A stretch of DNA of 64,000 nucleotides from Doris montereyensis (Eukaryota; Mollusca; Gastropoda; Nudibranchia; Dorididae), in the NCBI GenBank assembly GCA_037039925.1, contig JAXRKP010001148.1, positions 43,501 to 107,500 of the forward strand. The letters are read 5' to 3'. The notes beneath the pieces are model-generated. The model had not been told where the DNA came from. It saw nothing but the letters and a program-made list of their open reading frames with translations, and searched no databases. Every line of letters starts with the position of its first letter. Position 1 is the first letter of the stretch. Shown here in pieces: positions 37,117 through 61,470 of the stretch. The position numbers and the translations under genes were made by a program.

Positions 37117-37235
37117 CATTGAAATTTACCATGTCCACCATATGAGGTTATTTCAAAGTAACTTAAAAGGAGCGGAAAGATGGAAAATTCAGAATTAGAG
37201 GGAGATGAAAGAAGTAGAACCTACCAGCAGTACGA
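37117..37235 (+). repeat. Repeat B copy
   Basis: TTCATTGAAATTTACCATGTCCACC, then an A/G-rich part and GAAGTAGAACCTACCAGCAG: left and right ends of the family in the right order. Confidence 0.75.
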
Positions 37236-37464
37236 TAGAAAACAAATCAACAAGGTAAAAACTAAAACCAAAGCAAATACATGACGTGTACATCATATAC
37301 TCATAGTACATGATACACACCAGCTGGATACGCAAGTGGCTTTGTTTCAGCCAAAGCCCTCTTCCTTTGGTCTTTGTTTGAACGGTTTCTCATAACATTA
37401 ATAACAACATTTTATTTTCACACAGCATCATGTGAAATCTGTAGGCTACAGCAAAAATGCGTTT

Positions 37465-38665
37465 TACTTCATTGTAATTTACCCTATCCACCACATGCAG
37501 TGCTCACACGCACAGTTTGAATTTACCCTATCCACCACATGCAGTGCTCACACGCACAGTTTGAATTTACCCTATCCACCACATGCAGTGCTCAAATTCA
37601 CAAGGGGGGAATTTACCCCATCCACTATATGCAGTGCTCACACTCGCAGGTTGAATTTATCCTATCCACCACATGCAGTGCTCACACTCGCAGGTTGAAT
37701 TTATCCTATCCACCACATGTAGTGCTCACACTCACAGGTTGAATTTACCCATCCACCACATGTAGTGCTCAAATTCACAGAGTGAATTTATCCCATCCAC
37801 TACATGCAGTGCTCACACTCACATGTTGAATTTAACCTATCCACCACATGCAGTGCTCACACTCGCAGGTTGAATTTATCCTATCCACCACATGTAGTGC
37901 TCACACTCACAGGTTAAATTTACCCCATCCACCACATGTAGTGCTCACACTCACAGGTTGAATTTACCCCATCGACCCCATGTAGTGCTCACATTCACAG
38001 GGTTAATTTACCCTATCCACCACATGTAGTACTCACACTCAAAGCGTGAATTTACCCTATCCACCACATGTAGTCTTCACACTTTGTGTGAATTTACCCT
38101 ATACACCACATGCAGTGCTCACACTCACAGGTTGAATTTGCCCTATCCACCACACGCAGTGCTCACTAACAGGGTGAATTTAACCTATCGACCACATGTA
38201 GTGCACACACTCTCTGCGTAAATGTACTCTATGCATCACATGTAGTGCTACCACTCACAGGTTGAATTTACCCCATCCACCACATGTAGTGCTCACATTC
38301 ACAGGTTGAATTCACCCTATCCACCACATGTAGTGCTCACACTCACAGGTTGAATTTACCCCATCCACCACATGTAGTGCTCACATTCACAGGTTGAATT
38401 TACCCTATCCACCACATGTAGTGTTCACACTCTCTTGGTGAAGTTACCGTATCCACCACATGCAGTGCTCACACTTACAGGCTGAATTTACCCTATCCAC
38501 CACATGTAATACTCAAACTCTCTGGGTGAATTTACCCTATGCACCATATGTAGTGTTCACACTCACAGGGTGAATTTACTAATTTAGTGGAAATAGCAAG
38601 ATTAAGGACAAAGGAAAAGAGAAATAGAACCTCACAAAAGAAATGAATAAATGAATATCAACCCC
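37465..38665 (+). repeat. 44-bp satellite inside a repeat B copy
   Basis: The array (GAATTTACCCTATCCACCAC, then ATGTAGTGCTCACACTCACA and GGTT) starts from ACTTCATTGTAATTTACCCT, which is the left end of repeat B. It ends at GGGTGAATTTACTAATTTAG, GAAATAGCAAG and AGAGAAATAGAACCTCAC, which is the right half of repeat B. About 25 units; the internal part of the element has been tandemly expanded. Confidence 0.88.
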
Positions 38666-38977
38666 TTAGCAAGGTTGGCATTGTACCTCATGGAAGTTTA
38701 AGGCGCAGCTTTTTAGACATGTATACGCGTACATTAACATTAATACAATCAGAGAAAATAAAACAGAGTCATCATTATTGAGATTATAGGATTTCTATTG
38801 GGAAGTGTTGAAATATTTTCTCAAACAAGATTTGATTTCCATTTCAATGCCTGCAAAATGTTGAAATAATTATAACTGAACACAATGGTGGCGCTTAAAT
38901 TCGACATATTATGTATGAACATAAACAGATACATATCACATAGGAGGTGAGACAGACGGGAAGGGGGAGAGAGAAAG

Positions 38978-39482
<505 letters not shown>

Positions 39483-39605
39483 GAGTGTTTGCTTCATTGC
39501 AACAGCCTGTCATCTCATGTTTTGATCCCCCTCCCCCGGCAGAAACAGAGAGGCATATACAACCATTGCAGTATTGCAGCAACAAGAGCAATAAGAACTC
39601 TTTTT

Positions 39606-52107
<12,502 letters not shown>

Positions 52108-52358
52108 GAGAGCCACGAATGTAAATGATGCCGTTGCAATCCCCATGACAAAATATATTGACGAAGCACAGTCCACTACAATCCTTCAGGTTTGTGCGTG
52201 ATCTCTGATGTTGTGGTCTAGATTCTAGACCTATCCTTCAAGCTCAAACGCAAAAATCATGAAATTATTGAGGGATCGCAAAAGCGAAAGTTGGTTTTGT
52301 AAGAAATTTATTTGCGCGGTTTTCATTTCGTTTCAGAATCGATACTACGATTGGGTCG
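52108..52358. other. Probable HMCES 5' flank
   Basis: Region immediately upstream of the HMCES start codon on the minus strand, so it should contain the 5' UTR and promoter. No TATA box or initiator could be assigned. A repeat begins at about 52360. Confidence 0.4.
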
Positions 52359-52359
52359 T

Positions 52360-52690
52360 GTCATGGTAGAACACTTGACTGAAAAGATGGACAGTCAGGC
52401 AAGGGGTATGTCGAAAATAAATTACTATTAATGAAGCCCCGCAGAAATAAAAAAGGAGACAAATACAAAGTCATTGAAAGAACACATAATTGGGCACCAT
52501 ACAGACTTGAACCCGAGACCTTCACCTCGGCACACATTGCCTTGCCATGAAAAAAAGAGTGCACCACTACAAACCATGCTAAGGAGGGTAGTGCACTTGC
52601 TTTTCTTGATCAAACAACTTGTGCGTATGCAGAAGTCCCAAATTCAATTCCTGTCTGATGCCCAACTGATTTTTTCTATCTATTCCTTTA
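52360..52690 (-). repeat. SINE-C copy
   Basis: Left: CAGTCAGGCAAGGGGTATGTC and ATGAAGCCCCGCAGAAAT (3' body). Right: CAGACTTGAACCCGAGACC (reverse of a B-box) followed by TTGCCTTGCCATGAAAAAAAG. Located within 600 bp upstream of HMCES exon 1. Confidence 0.75.
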
Positions 52691-53202
52691 TAGATATATG
52701 TGTGTCGTCTTTGATCACAATGGGGCTTCAATATGTATTTCATGTTCTCATTCGATACTATTGGCTGAAAAAGAGCCAACGTATATTGGTTCAAATGATA
52801 CTTTCTAATCTGTAATCGACCTTCGTATTACTTATTTTCCTGTTTGGCGTCTGCTTCCAAAAATCCCACTGTCTGGGACCACCACCGGTAGCTAGCAGTA
52901 GCAGTATACCAAGACAAACAACAAAATACTAACAAACAACAAAATTCTAACAAACACACAAACTATCAAGCAACCATGACACCCCCCACCCCTCATTCTT
53001 CTAAAATAAATGAGCACCCCCTTCACTTTCACCTTACCCCGAGGCGAGCTATAGTAAGCTCGCCTCGCCTTACCCCCATAAACGAGCAACCTGAAAGAAA
53101 AATACAGAAAATGAGAGTTGAAGAAAGAACAAGTTTCAAAACGAGACACTTTCTTCTCCACAAAAGAAGACCAGAGAATAGAAGATTTAGATCTAGAAAC
53201 AG

Positions 53203-53328
<126 letters not shown>

Positions 53329-53654
53329 AAAGAAAGAAAGAGAGATGGGTATCATGAAATGGAGGAGAGGAGAAAATATTATGACTCGGACAGAGAGAAG
53401 AAATGATGAAAGAAACAATGTAAAATTTAATATACAATAAAGGTAAGAAAAGTATACAAATACATGTATTCAAATCAAATTATACTGATACTGAAGATAA
53501 GCAGTACGGTAAGTCAAACCGCCGGTACACTTTACCAGTAGATCTCAATCATCTCCGCAAGATTTGCTATATTTAATAGAAAGACGTGAGGCATAATACA
53601 TTTTCAATAACACAAAAATGCAAATGATAGGTTTTCAAGCTTCTTTATTGATAA

Positions 53655-55040
53655 ATTAATGTTCATGACATGACCATGGGATCAACTATGGAATGCTCAA
53701 ACTATAGAGGATATCACTACTTAGCGTTCCAGGAAAAGTATATGCCAGGATACTGGAAATGAGACTAAGGAAAAGAGTAGAGGATCAGATTGAAGAGCAT
53801 CACAGTGGATTTAGACCAGAAAAGAAGTGTACAAGACCACATATTTACAATTAGACAAATAATAGAAACATTCCTTGAGAGAAACATTGACTTGCACCTG
53901 TGTTTTATTGACTTAAAAAGGCATTTGACACTGTGAGGAGGGACGAACTATGGCATTCCTTAAAAGAACACAACGTAGAGCAACATTTAATAGAAGCCAT
54001 TAAAAGTTTTTACAATAAACCAACATGTGCAGTGAGAGAAGCTGGAAATGTATCAAAAGAATGTGATGTAGATATAGGAGTAAGACAGGGTTGTATCCTA
54101 AGTCCCATTTTGTTTATCACATTTATGGATTCAGTCGCAAAGGCATCCTCAAAAATGAAGAAAATGAATGTAGGTATGTGGAAGCTCAAACCAGTAAATG
54201 TATCAATGCTTTCATTTGCCGATGATTTAGTTCTGTTTGGAAAATCAGAAAGTGACCTCCAGTCGAATATCAACATTATGAACAATGAACTAAATAAAAG
54301 AGGAATGAGAGTAAATGCAAAAGAAAACCAAAACAATGCTAGTAACTAGGGAAGCTAAAACACAAAATCTTGAATTGGGCAGGGAGTATTTAGAACAAGT
54401 TCAAAGCTACAATTACCTAGGAGTAATGATAAACTCAGAGGAAAACTAAGAGAAGAAATCAGCCAGAGAATTCAAAAAGGCAAGTGCAATATATGACCAT
54501 CTAGGAAAGGCATTTGTAGGTAAGCAAGAATTGTCGACAAAAACCAAAATGGCAGTATACAGTACAGTTTATTGTCCTACTCTCCTCTATGGCAGTGAAA
54601 CTTGGACTTTAGACAGTAGAGAATACAGTCGAATACATGAAGCTGCAATGAAATATCTAAGAAGACTGGTAGGAAAACTAAATGAGACAAAATCAGAAAC
54701 ACAACAATAACAGATCAAACCAAAGCAGATGGCATAAAAACTCAGATAGAAACAAATCAATCGAGGTGGTTTGGGCATGTAAACAGAATGAATGACAATA
54801 GAATAGCTAAATCAGTATACAATGCTAAAGCCCAAGGTAAAAGACCAAAAGGCAGACCTCGAAGAAAGTGGGAAGAAGATATAAAAGAGGCATTGAAGCA
54901 TAGAAATTGAACTTTTTGGAAGGAAACAGAAAATGCCAGGGCAGGGCATCCTGGAGAAAGATCATCTCGGGCATCTGAACCCATACACCGAAAGGTAAAA
55001 TGGGAACTGATAATGATAAAGAAAGAAAGAGAGAAAGAAA
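53655..55040 (+). mobile_element. RTE-like non-LTR retrotransposon, reverse transcriptase and 3' part
   Basis: Broken plus-strand ORF. Pieces: ECSNYRGYH (53690), QDHIFTIRQIIETF (53835), LHLCFIDLK (53892), an intact 138-codon stretch (53933-54349) with CDVDIGVRQGCILSPILF and LSFADDLVLFG (FADD catalytic motif), then NYLGVMINSEEN (54410), YCPTLLYGSETWTLDS (54570), a GHV-like segment and KGRPRRKWEEDIKEA-like coding (54850). Order and motifs are those of RTE-type reverse transcriptases. The 5' endonuclease is absent. The right end fades into (GATAAA)/(GAAA)-rich sequence near 55010-55040. Confidence 0.87.
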
Positions 55041-55214
55041 TGACCATGGAGGATGGAGAAATACAATTGTCTTGCATTCTTGCATAAGCATATTTTAAAA
55101 AACTATTGAGAAACACATGTATGGTTTTGGGACTAGTTCTGTGGAATTCGTCATGTTATTATACATGTATCAATATCACTAAGAATAGGCAAGTGGACAT
55201 TAATTTGGCATGAA

Positions 55215-55345
55215 AATTCATGATGGCGACAAGGATGACGATGATGAAGATGATACATGTAATACGATGATGAATAAGACCATGATGATGACGATGTGAT
55301 GATGATGGTGGTGACGATAGTAAGGATAGCGAGGATAATGGCAAG
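55215..55345 (+). repeat. (GAT)n / (ATG)n-rich stretch
   Basis: Imperfect GATGATGA repeats. It could be the expanded microsatellite tail of the RTE-like element ending about 180 bp to the left. Confidence 0.8.
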
Positions 55346-55799
55346 GACGCTTGGGGCGAAATGGTAAGGTTGATCACAATACAATAATGGCGATGAAATA
55401 TAATCACAAAAAAAAACATTTGATTATTGAGGAAAATTTTCAAAACTGTTCCCTTATCATTTACATTTAGCTGTATTTTTCGTACATTCAGCTTTCGGGG
55501 GCCTACTTACATTTTTTTTTTCCTTCCTCTTCTTGTGCCTTTCAACGTTGAGGGAGATGTAGTTTTCTCTTGTGGGTTTAGTGTACAGCCTCCATGAATT
55601 CATGGGAGAGATGGCATGTCACGTCAGCGTTTTGTGAACTCCATCGAATCCATCTCGTCCTCTTGCTCTGACTCGTGATGATCTGTTATTGTTAAATATT
55701 AAATGTTCGAGTCTAAACTACACTATTATTATTTGCTATTTATTTGTCAACAAGAAGAGTTTGAATAGTACTTGTACGACCTGATCCTGTAAGTGTTAT

Positions 55800-56095
55800 A
55801 GTTATAATACAGTTATAGTTATAGTTATAGCGGTGGTTCTTGATTTCTATCTTAACCGCATTGGAGGTACTGCGCCCCACAAGTTCCATACATGCATTTA
55901 CCGAACCTTTTGTATTTCGAAAACTAATGGACACGCGCATACAGTGACACAGTGTGTTTGTGTCTTGACCTCCGTGGAACATATGTGTTACCACACGCAC
56001 ACACAGTGTGTTTGTGTCTTGACCTCCATGGAACACCTGTGTTATTGGGGTATAGTAATAGTAGTTATAGTGGTAGTTACTTGTACTTGTTGTAC
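55800..56095 (+). repeat. (TTATAG)n and a 54-bp tandem duplication
   Basis: CAGTTATAGTTATAGTTATAG at 55811, then two tandem copies of GTGTTTGTGTCTTGACCTCC plus ATGGAACAYSTGTGTTA (55950 and 56008), then another TAGTAATAGTAGTTATAG. No gene recognised. Confidence 0.8.
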
Positions 56096-56424
56096 GTACA
56101 GGTAGGCCTCATTCAGTTGATTGTCGGCCTTGGATAAAATTGTGTTTTGGGAGCTCATGGTGGTGTTGCTGGCTGCGGTAACTGTAAGACTGTAAGTACA
56201 TGTAGTAGTAATAGGATCGTTGGTGGCTGGTGATGCTGGTCAGGCCGATGTGGGAGTGGCAGATGTACAAGGTTCAGACGTAGCTGCTGGCAGTGAGATC
56301 ACCAAGTGCCCATGCCTTACGCCTGACTCTCCTCTCTCGTGTCAAGTCAGGTCCAGGATCTTCTCCTCTCCCTTCCTCAGCTGCTTTTTGAGTAAGCTAT
56401 ATCAGCTGCTGTGGTTGGTTGCAG

Positions 56425-58150
56425 CTGCAGTGTCTTCCCAGCTCTCTGTGGTGATGTATGGAGCTTTCATGTCACGCTTGCAGTGTCTTCCGAACTCTCC
56501 GTGGTGATGTCTGGAGCTTTCGTGTCCCGCTTGCAGTGTCTTCCCAATTCTCTGTGGTATTGTCTGGAGCTTTCGTCTCACATTTGCAGTGTCTTCCCAG
56601 CTCTTTGTGGTGATGTCTGGAGCTTTCGTGTCACACTTGCAGTGTCTTCCCAACACTCTGTGGTGATGTCTGGAGTTTTCGTGTCATGCTTGCAGTGTCT
56701 TCCCAGCTCTCTGTGGTGATGTCTAGAGCTTTCGTGTCACGCTTGCTGTGTCTTCCCAGCTCTCTTGTGGGGATGTCTGGAGCTTTCGTGTCACGCTTGC
56801 AGTGTCTTCCCAGCTCTCTGTGGTGATGTCTGGAGCTTTCGTGTCACGCTTGCAGTGTCTTCCCAGCTTGCAGTGTCTTCCCAGCTCCCTGTGATGATGT
56901 CTGAAGCTTTCGTGTCATGCTTGCAGTGTCTTCACAGCTCTCTATGGTGATGTCTGGAGCTTTTGTGTCAACTTGCAGTGTCTTCACAGTTCTCTGTGGT
57001 GATGTCTGGAGATTTCTTGTCACGCTTGCAGTGTCTTCACAGCTCTCTGTGGTGATGTCTAGAGATTTTGCTTCACGCTAAGTTGCAGTGTCTTACCAAC
57101 TCTCTGTGGTGATGTCTGGAGCTTTCGTGTCATGCTTGCAGTGTTTTCCCAACTCTCTGTGGTGATGTCATGAGCTTTGTGTCAACTTGCAGTGTCTTTC
57201 CAGCTCTCTGTGGTGATGTCTGGAGCTTTCGTGTCATGCTTGCAATGTCTTCCCAGCTCTCTATGGTGATGTCTGGTGCTTTCATGTCACGCTTGCAGTG
57301 TCTTCCCAACTCTCTGTGGTGATGTCTGGAGATTTCGTGTCACGCTTGCAGTGTTTTCCCAACTCTCTGTGGTGATGTCATGAGTTTTCATGTCAACTTG
57401 CAGTGTCTTCACAGCTCTCTGTGGTGATGTCTGGAGATTTCGTGTCATGCTTGCAGTGTCTTCTCTCTGTGGTAATGTCTGGAGCTTTGTGGTGATGTCT
57501 TCCCAGCTCTCTGTGGTGATGTCTAGACTCGTGTCACACTTGCAGTGTCTTCCCCAGTTCTCTGTGGTGATGTCTGGAGATTTCGTGTCATGCTTGCAGT
57601 GTCTTCCTAGATCTGTGTGGTGATGTCTGGAGCTTTCGTATCATGCTTTGCAGTGTCTTCCCAGCTATCTGTGGTGATGTCTGGAGCTTTCGTGTCACGC
57701 TTGCAGTGTCTTCCCAGCTCTCTGTGGTGATGTCTGGAGCTATCGTGTCACGCTTGCAGTGTCTTCTGAACTCTCTGTGGTGATGTCTGGAGATTTCGTG
57801 TCACACTTAAGTTGCAGTGTCTTGAGTCTTACCAACTTTCTGTGGTGATGTCTGGAGCTTTTGTGTCATGCTTGCAGTGTCTTCAACTCTCTGTGGTGAT
57901 GTTTGGAGATTCCGTGTCACGCTTGTTGCAGTGTCTTACCAACTCTCTGTGGTGATGTCTGGAACTTTCGTGTCATGCTTGCAGTGTCTTCCCAAATCTC
58001 TGTGGTGATTTCTGGAGGTTTCGTGTCACGCTTGTTGCAGTGTCTTACCAACTCTCTGTGGTGATGTCTGGAACTTTCGTGTCGTGCTTGCAGTGTCTTC
58101 CCAAATCTCTGTGGTGAGGTCTGGAGGTTTCATGTCACATTTGCAGTGTG
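56425..58150 (+). repeat. 53-bp satellite (TCTCTGTGGTGATGTCTGGA)
   Basis: About 32 units; each continues GCTTTCGTGTCACGCTTGCA and GTGTCTTCCCAGC. Variation is mostly point changes (GAGATTTC for GAGCTTTC, CATGCTT for CACGCTT). Frames of up to 102 codons are repeats of the same peptide and not genes. Confidence 0.97.
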
Positions 58151-58189
58151 CACACGTCTATGTACCGCTGCTGGAGGCATCCTTGAGGG

Positions 58190-58213
58190 TTGTTGTTGTT
58201 GTTGTTGTTGTTA
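58190..58213 (+). repeat. (TTG)n microsatellite
   Basis: GTTGTTGTTGTTGTTGTTG, eight units. Confidence 0.95.
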
Positions 58214-58364
58214 CCCGTATTCATGTTGCTTCACTTTTATGGTTAATTTTGTGTTAATTTTATTTTAGTTATTTTGAATTTCAATGAGTTTTTTTCTTTG
58301 CATTGTGACACTTTTTCTGTCTCCTGAATCACAAGCACTGACAAAGAAAAAAAAAGAGGAAATG

Positions 58365-58520
58365 AACAAGTCTCATTGGACTTTACTTTGTCCATCATAA
58401 TAAGCAGTGATCTCAGGGCGAATTAAGAGAAAACAGCCATCAATATGAAAGATTTAGCGAGAGTGAAAGGAGAGACGCAGGACCTATCAACTATCAGCAG
58501 TGCCTGCCAACCGTGCACAT
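58365..58520 (+). repeat. Repeat B copy
   Basis: CATTGGACTTTACTTTGTCCATC, GCAGTGATCTCAGGGCGAATT, AAGAGAAAACAGCC and GCAGGACCTATCAACTATCAG in order. Confidence 0.8.
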
Positions 58521-58611
58521 GAAAGAATGAGAAAGAATAAAGAAATGAAAAATATCGGATAGCCACGTACAACAAATCAAACATTCACCAAATTTGCAAC
58601 AGAAGGACTCT

Positions 58612-60330
58612 TTTAAATGTGATTTTATCCCCACCCACACCTAAGATGATCACAGGGTTTTAGACGGTATTTTAATTTTGCCCAGACTGCCCTGTAAACG
58701 GCTAAGGATCTTTAACTTAACGTGTACACAGTGTTGTGATCTGCTCACAAGACCTCCTTTAAATCGTCTGTCTCCGACGGGATCAAGTGTCGACTTAAAT
58801 CGTCTGTCTCCGACGGGATCAGGTATCGACTTTAAATCGTCTGTCTCCGACGAGATCAGATGTCGACTTTAAATCGTCTGTCTCCAAAGGGATCAAGTGT
58901 TGACTTTAAATCGTCCGTCTCCGACGGGATCAAGTGTCGACTTTACATTGTCTGTCTCTGACGAACGAGACCAGGTGTCGACTTTAAATCATCTATCTCC
59001 GACGAGATCAGGTGTTGACTTTATAAATCATCTATCTCCGACGCGATCAGGTGTCAACTGTAAATCGTGTCTCGACGAGATCAGATGTCGACTTTAAATT
59101 GTCTGTCTCTGACAGGATCAAGTGTCGACTTTAAATCGTCTGTCTCCGACGGGATCAGGTGTCAACTTTAAATCGTGTCTCCGACGGGATCAGGTGTCGA
59201 CTTTAAATCGTCTGTCTCCGACAGGAATCAGGTGTCAACTTTAAATTGTCTGTCTCTGACGAACGAGACCAGGTGTCGACTTTAAATCATCTATCTCCGA
59301 CGAGATCAGGTGTTGACTTTATAAATCATCTATCTCCGACGCGATCAGGTGTCAACTGTAAATCGTGTCTCCGACGAGATCAGATGTCGACTTTAAATCG
59401 TCTGTCTCTGACAGGATCAAGTGTCGACTTTAAATCGTCTGTCTCCGATGGGATCAGGTGTCAACTTTAAATCGTGTCTCCGACGGGATCAGGTGTCGAC
59501 TTTAAATCGTCTGTCTCCGACGGGATCAGGTGTCAACTTTAAATCGTCTGTCTCCGATGGGATCAGGTGTCGACTTTAAATCGTGTCTCGGCGGGATCAG
59601 GTGTCGACTTTAAATCGTCTGTCTCCCGACGAGATCAGATGTCGACTTTAAATCGTCTATCTCTAACAGGATCAGGTGTCGACTTTAAATCGTCTGTCTC
59701 CGACGAGATCAGGTGTCGACTTTAAATCGTCTGTCTCCGACGGGATCAAGTGTCGACTTTAAATCATCTGTCTCCGACGAGATCAGGTGTCGACTTTAAA
59801 TCATCTATCTCCGACGGGATCAGGGATCAGGTGTCGACTTTAAATCATGTCTCCGACGGGATCCAAGTGTCGATTTTAAATCATCTATCTCCGACGGGAT
59901 CAGGTGTCGACTCTAAATCGTCTGTCTCCGACGGGATCAAGTGTCGATTTTAAATCATCTGTCTCCGATGAGATCAGGTGTCGACTTTAAATCATCTGTC
60001 TCCGACGGGATCAAGTGTCGACTTTAAATCGTCTGTCTCCGACGAGATCAGGTGTTGACTTTAAATCATCTATCTCTGACGGGATCAGGTGTCGACTTTA
60101 AATCGTCTGTCTCCGACGGGATCAAGTGTCGACTTTAAATCATCTATCTCTGACGGGATCAGGTGTCGACTTTAAATTGTCTGTCCCCGAGGGGATCAGG
60201 TGTCGACCAATCTACCTGGACCAAGGGTAGGTTTTATTTGTTAAAATCTAAAACATATTTCAACCTGTTTGCACACAAACGCCCTTTAGTTGAGAGGCTG
60301 ACGCCTAGCCTCTGGACCACCCAGTGCCCT
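58612..60330 (-). repeat. SINE-A copy with its interior expanded to a 37-bp satellite
   Basis: Left flank 58620-58770 is the SINE 3' half (TTTTATCCCCACCCACACC, GCCCAGACTGCCCTGTAAAC, AGGATCTTTAAC, CAAGACCTCCTTTAAATCG). The array from 58770 to 60205 repeats TTTAAATCGTCTGTCTCCGA plus CGGGATCAGGTGTCGAC, about 38 units; this equals the SINE segment TCGTCCGTCTCCGA-GGGA-AGGTGTCGA. The right flank 60205-60330 resumes the SINE: CAATCTACCTGGACCAAGGG, GTTGAGAGGCTGACGCC and TAGCCTCTGGACCACCC (tRNA-like head). Confidence 0.9.
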
Positions 60331-61440
60331 AACAAACTGGACAGCAAAAAACCCAACATTAAACAAACAAAACAACTCCCCCCACCCCCAAAAAAAACAA
60401 CACAACAACAAAAAAACCCAAACAAAATAAAACAAGAAACTCAATTCCCAAACAAAAACTCCATGGCCAAAACTTGACATAGTACCACAAAGGTAAACAA
60501 GTTACTTAATGGAAAATAAAAATACACGTAGGCTACTACTACATAGAAAAACAAACATGAAGTTTATTGAAAAATTCAAATATTGAAAAAATGAAGAACA
60601 TGATATAACACATGTAACTGTAATAATGAACAAAAACATTTTATGTAATAACGAAATTTAAAATGTTGTAATAGGTAATAATGCAGTTGAAAACGTTCAA
60701 ATGCAGAAAAAAGAACATCACATTTATGGTAATGTAATAATGAAGTTTTGTGTGGTAAAAAAAAAAAGAAAAAACCCAGACGTCTTTCAGTAGAAACAGT
60801 ACAATATCTGCCTAAAGGAACATGCCACCTGAGAACCCGGTCAGCCTAAGAACTGCAGCTAATTCCGTGCAGCAGAATTTTTCTATATAAAACTACCCCC
60901 TTAAGAGAAGACGCTACTCTCAAACCACTTTTGTTTCATTCACAAACTTATAGGTGTCTTTTATGTTTTATACAAGTCAGATAGGCATTGGTATGCCATA
61001 TTTGACTGCTTTTGTTTAGAATTAGATTGTATGTCATTTTTTTTGTATGGCGGGCATAACTCTATAGAAAATAATTTCTCCCTTATCCATAACAAGAATT
61101 CACTGAAACTTGTTGTGAAGGTAGGTACTAATACAGTATTAATAGCAATGGTGGCTTTTTAAAAATATTAAAAGCAGACTATTTTATATATGTTCATATG
61201 AGTGAATGACTGTACGGCCGCGCAAAGAATTTCCTTCATTTTCTCATTATTTCTGAAAAAAATCCATTTATAAAAGATTGTCATTTTAAAACCAAAATCA
61301 CCAGATGATATACAGACAAACTAGTTGCAAACAACTATGCAGACGATCTGAACTTCAATTCTATGAAATTGAATAAGATAAAGATTACTCAAAGAATTTT
61401 ATAACATTTCATGCTAATACTCCTTTCTCTATCTTTCTCT
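60331..61440. other. AT- and A/C-rich sequence without a gene
   Basis: A/C-rich to 60480, then AT-rich. It may include the 5' end of the P-type transposon, but I could not identify an inverted repeat. Confidence 0.5.
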
Positions 61441-61470
61441 TTTCTAATTTCAGCTCCAGTAACGTTCACG

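Noticed and set aside
34380..38590. CRISPR array (regular direct repeats of 26-53 bp)
   Set aside because: Units are head-to-tail without unique spacers, no cas genes are present, and the genome is eukaryotic.
53655..55040. Possibility that the RTE fragments at 50940 and 53655 are one element
   Set aside because: HMCES exon 1 and about 2.5 kb of unrelated sequence lie between them, longer than the expected spacing of endonuclease and reverse transcriptase.
56411..57623. Open frames with repeated Ser/Cys/Val peptide in the 53-bp satellite
   Set aside because: Short frames recurring with the repeat unit; the period is not a multiple of three, so no long frame persists.
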